Origin: a virus
Reading direction: 5' to 3' (one strand)
Virus record (IMG/VR): IMGVR_UViG_3300008108_001005
Coordinates: 1 to 29,139 of that record
DNA: 29,139 nucleotides
In this document: positions 27,480-29,139 of the stretch, one piece after another
Layout of the letters: every line of letters begins with the position of its first letter
How positions within the stretch are numbered: the first letter of the stretch is position 1
The notes under the pieces: generated by a model
Seen by the model: the letters and a program-made list of their open reading frames with translations, nothing else
Told to the model about the DNA's origin: nothing
Databases searched by the model: none
Translations under genes and position numbers: made by a program

Positions 27480-27730
27480 GCAAATACGAACAGAAGCCGA
27501 ACACCGGCGTACTATTTAAGAACAACCGAAAAGAGAAGGACACGCACCCGAACTCGAACGGCACCGCCTTGATTGATGGCAAGAGCTACCGGATCAGCGG
27601 CTGGACGAAGGAGAAAAACGGCGAGAAGTATCAGTCTCTCTCGTTCACACTTGTCGAGGGACCGAAGGAAGGAGCTCCAGCTCCTGCACCCAAATCTGAA
27701 AAGACCGACGACGACGACCTCCCGTTCTGA
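27476..27730 (+). CDS. SSB-like small DNA-binding protein with acidic tip
   Basis: An 84-aa protein. Residues about 8-60 form a short strand-rich domain (NTGVLFKNNRKEKDTHPNSN; GKSYRISGWTKEKNGEKYQS), like small DUF736-type/OB-like proteins in phage replication modules. A Pro/Ala linker leads to the C-terminus KTDDDDLPF, almost identical to the acidic tip of bacterial SSB (DDDIPF), which contacts replication and repair enzymes. This is a compact SSB substitute or a protein that mimics the SSB tip. It lies between replication-related genes and the large terminase; its stop overlaps the terminase start (TGATG). Confidence 0.75.
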   Translation: MSKYEQKPNTGVLFKNNRKEKDTHPNSNGTALIDGKSYRISGWTKEKNGEKYQSLSFTLVEGPKEGAPAPAPKSEKTDDDDLPF

Positions 27731-29031
27731 TGCCGAAGATCGACTTCCTCCCGAAGCAGCTCGAGTGCTTCCGAGCGCTCACGATCGACTCACCGGTCGA
27801 GTGGGTGCTCTTTGGAGGAGGTCGAGGCGGCGCAAAGTCATTCACCGGATCAGTCTGGCAGATCCAGCGTCGGCTGAAGTATCCGGGCACGCGTGGACTG
27901 ATCGGTCGCTCGAAGCTTGACACGCTCAAAAAGACGACCCTCAAGACGTTTTTCGAGGTTTGTGGCATGTATGGGCTGCGCATGGAGAAGGACATCACGT
28001 TCAACGCTCAGTCGAATGTGATCACGTTCTCGAATGGCAGCGAGATCCTGCTCAAGGACCTGTTCGCGTATCCTTCCGACCCCGAGTTCCAGCAGTTGCA
28101 AGGTCTCGAGCTGACTGATGCGTGGATCGATGAGGCTGCTCAGGTGTCCCGTCGTGCTGTGGAGGTCTTGAGCTCCTGCTTCCGTTTTAAGATGAAGGAG
28201 TACGACCTCATGCCGAAGATGCTGCTCACTTGCAACCCTCACAAGGGCTGGCTCTATCACGAGTTCTATGTTCCATGGAGGGACGGGACGATGAGCGCGA
28301 AGCGTGCCTTCGTTCAGTCGCTGGCGTCTGAGAACCCTCACTTGCCGTCCAGCTACCTCGACACGCTGGAAGATCTGCACGAGATCGATCGGCAGCGTCT
28401 CAAGTATGGCATCTGGGAGTATGACGAGAGCGCCGACGGTCTCTTCGGATACGAAGATATGAGCCATGCCTTCCGGGACGAAGAGATGAAGGGCGAAATG
28501 TACCTCACCTGCGACGTCGCCAGACTCGGGAAGGACAGGACAGTGATCGCTGTATGGCGTGGACTCCAGTGCATCGAGATCAGTGAACTCAGGAAGCAAA
28601 GAGTCGACGAAGTAGTCAAGGTGATCAGATCACTCCAGTCGAAGTATCAGATCGAGACGCGGAACGTGATTGCGGATGCTGATGGCGTCGGTGGAGGTCT
28701 GTGCGACGTGCTCCGCTGCCGTGAGTTCATGAACGGATCGCGCGCGGTGCATCCGGAGCGGTTTGTTCACTTGAAGGCTGAGTGCTACTATAAGCTCGCC
28801 GAGAAGGTAGAAGCTCGCGCGATCGTGCTCCCGGTGAGCCATCGCGACACGATCATGAAGGAACTGGACATGATCCGACGCAAACGTCCGGAGGCTGATG
28901 GCAAGCTGTCGGTCTCATCGAAGGAAGAGATCAGCCGCCAGCACGGAGTCTCTCCTGACTATGCGGACGCGATCATGATGCGCATGTTTTTCGAGCTGTA
29001 TCCGAACTACGGCAAGTATAGCTACGGGTGA
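27730..29031 (+). CDS. terL: Terminase large subunit (TerL)
   Basis: A 433-aa DNA-packaging motor. The ATPase part has a Walker A GGGRGGAKS (about 29-37), Walker B AWIDEA (131-136, D134/E135) and the coupling motif LLTCNPHKGW (165-174). The nuclease part has acidic residues in YLTCDVAR (D262), IADADGVGGG (D316/D318) and SPDYADAIMM (D410/D413), an RNase H-like site. It matches the Terminase_6/GpA-like large terminases of Bacteroidota phages in size and motif order. It sits on the plus strand after an SSB-like gene, far from portal and capsid genes, which is unusual because large terminase normally precedes the portal. Confidence 0.96.
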   Translation: MPKIDFLPKQLECFRALTIDSPVEWVLFGGGRGGAKSFTGSVWQIQRRLKYPGTRGLIGRSKLDTLKKTTLKTFFEVCGMYGLRMEKDITFNAQSNVITFSNGSEILLKDLFAYPSDPEFQQLQGLELTDAWIDEAAQVSRRAVEVLSSCFRFKMKEYDLMPKMLLTCNPHKGWLYHEFYVPWRDGTMSAKRAFVQSLASENPHLPSSYLDTLEDLHEIDRQRLKYGIWEYDESADGLFGYEDMSHAFRDEEMKGEMYLTCDVARLGKDRTVIAVWRGLQCIEISELRKQRVDEVVKVIRSLQSKYQIETRNVIADADGVGGGLCDVLRCREFMNGSRAVHPERFVHLKAECYYKLAEKVEARAIVLPVSHRDTIMKELDMIRRKRPEADGKLSVSSKEEISRQHGVSPDYADAIMMRMFFELYPNYGKYSYG

Positions 29032-29053
29032 AAAAAAAGGGCCCGGAGGCCCT
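29031..29053 (-). terminator. Rho-independent terminator for leftward transcription from the right edge
   Basis: On the minus strand AGGGCC-TCCG-GGCCCT (29053-29038) is followed by seven more T. The loop is a C(UCCG)G type, a stable tetraloop. On the plus strand no T-run follows, so it serves the minus-strand gene ending at 29079, not the terminase. Confidence 0.75.
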
Positions 29054-29055
29054 CT

Positions 29056-29077
29056 GTAACATGTTATAACCTGTTAC
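29056..29077. promoter_or_regulatory. 22-bp near-perfect palindrome (possible operator)
   Basis: GTAACA...TGTTAC arms flank a GTTATAAC core; only one base pair of the dyad mismatches. It lies between a minus-strand stop and its terminator, close to the large terminase end. It could be a binding site for a dimeric regulator; none is assigned. Confidence 0.4.
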
Positions 29078-29078
29078 A

Positions 29079-29139
29079 CTACCACAGGAAGCGCACGCGT
29101 GCGTACTTGCCTCCCTCCCTCTCTGACAGGATGCCTCCC
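29079..29139 (-). CDS. C-terminal end of a minus-strand gene cut by the window edge
   Basis: One minus-strand frame reads GGILSEREGGKYARVRFLW and then stops (TAG at 29079-29081). The ending is followed by a good minus-strand terminator, which supports a gene arriving from the right. Too little is visible to name it. Confidence 0.45.
   Translation of the reverse strand, partial: GGILSEREGGKYARVRFLW
29092..29103. repeat. 12-bp perfect palindrome CGCACGCGTGCG
   Basis: A perfect GC-rich dyad, probably inside the coding end of the gene that enters from the right. It may be chance. Confidence 0.25.

Noticed and set aside
27850-28599. 249-codon minus-strand ORF opposite the large terminase
   Set aside because: Shadow of terL, which has all expected motifs on the plus strand.
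1-29139. tRNA genes, integrase with att sites, insertion sequences, diversity-generating retroelement
   Set aside because: I saw no cloverleaf-like sequence, recombinase motif, IS-type inverted repeats with transposase, or reverse transcriptase in either strand.

Overview
The window looks like about 29 kb of a tailed (siphovirus-type) phage or prophage genome with a Bacteroidota host. The reasons are: (1) the protein families match those of Bacteroidota phages (DUF6291-type replication protein, portal with a Cys/His tail domain, XkdF-like protease, small MACV-type virion protein, ParB-methyltransferase fusion, small RCM...QR.AVC protein); (2) most starts lack a Shine-Dalgarno sequence; (3) intergenic regions carry the Bacteroidota -7 promoter motif TAnnTTTG. 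No integrase, tRNA, CRISPR array or insertion sequence is visible. Family assignments come from reading the proteins, not from database searches.

Layout. Positions 1-3843 (minus strand) hold an early block: three small proteins, a Rad52/Erf-like annealing protein, a YqaJ exonuclease, a DUF6291-type replication protein with an iteron-like 11-bp repeat array and AT-rich tract inside its gene, and DnaB helicase running off the left edge. A promoter-like box at 3870-3877 fronts this block. Positions 3982-10439 (minus, read right to left) encode scaffold, major capsid protein, a virion/tail protein, a 129-aa virion-type protein, portal, head-tail connector, holin candidates and an M15 endolysin. 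Positions 10440-11742 hold a plus-strand island: a 311-aa protein of unknown function and a YegP/DUF1508 protein, with their own promoter and a bidirectional terminator, set between protease and scaffold genes. Positions 11740-26535 (minus) encode a sigma-like regulator, a Cys-rich protein, several small proteins, the ParB-methyltransferase, a terminase-small-subunit-like/tail-chaperone fusion with a -1 frameshift site, a neck/fibre fusion, tail proteins, tape measure and protease. Positions 26610-29031 (plus) encode a Cro-like HTH protein, a DnaA-domain-IV-like protein, a 51-aa protein, an SSB-like protein and the large terminase. A minus-strand gene enters from the right edge and stops at 29079, followed by a terminator.

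How the genes work together. The divergent region at 26536-26609 probably acts as a switch between the leftward late unit, led by the sigma-like protein, and the rightward replication/packaging unit. The leftward unit terminates at about 11707-11741, so scaffold, capsid and the lysis genes need their own promoter or read-through. Small genes are tightly packed, mostly with ATGA overlaps; at least five real genes are under 60 codons.

Three reading-frame breaks are visible. The one in the tail-assembly chaperone has a nine-T slippery run followed by a hairpin and looks programmed. Those in the portal and the tape measure have no such signal and are more likely mutation, deletion or assembly error, although recoding is not excluded.
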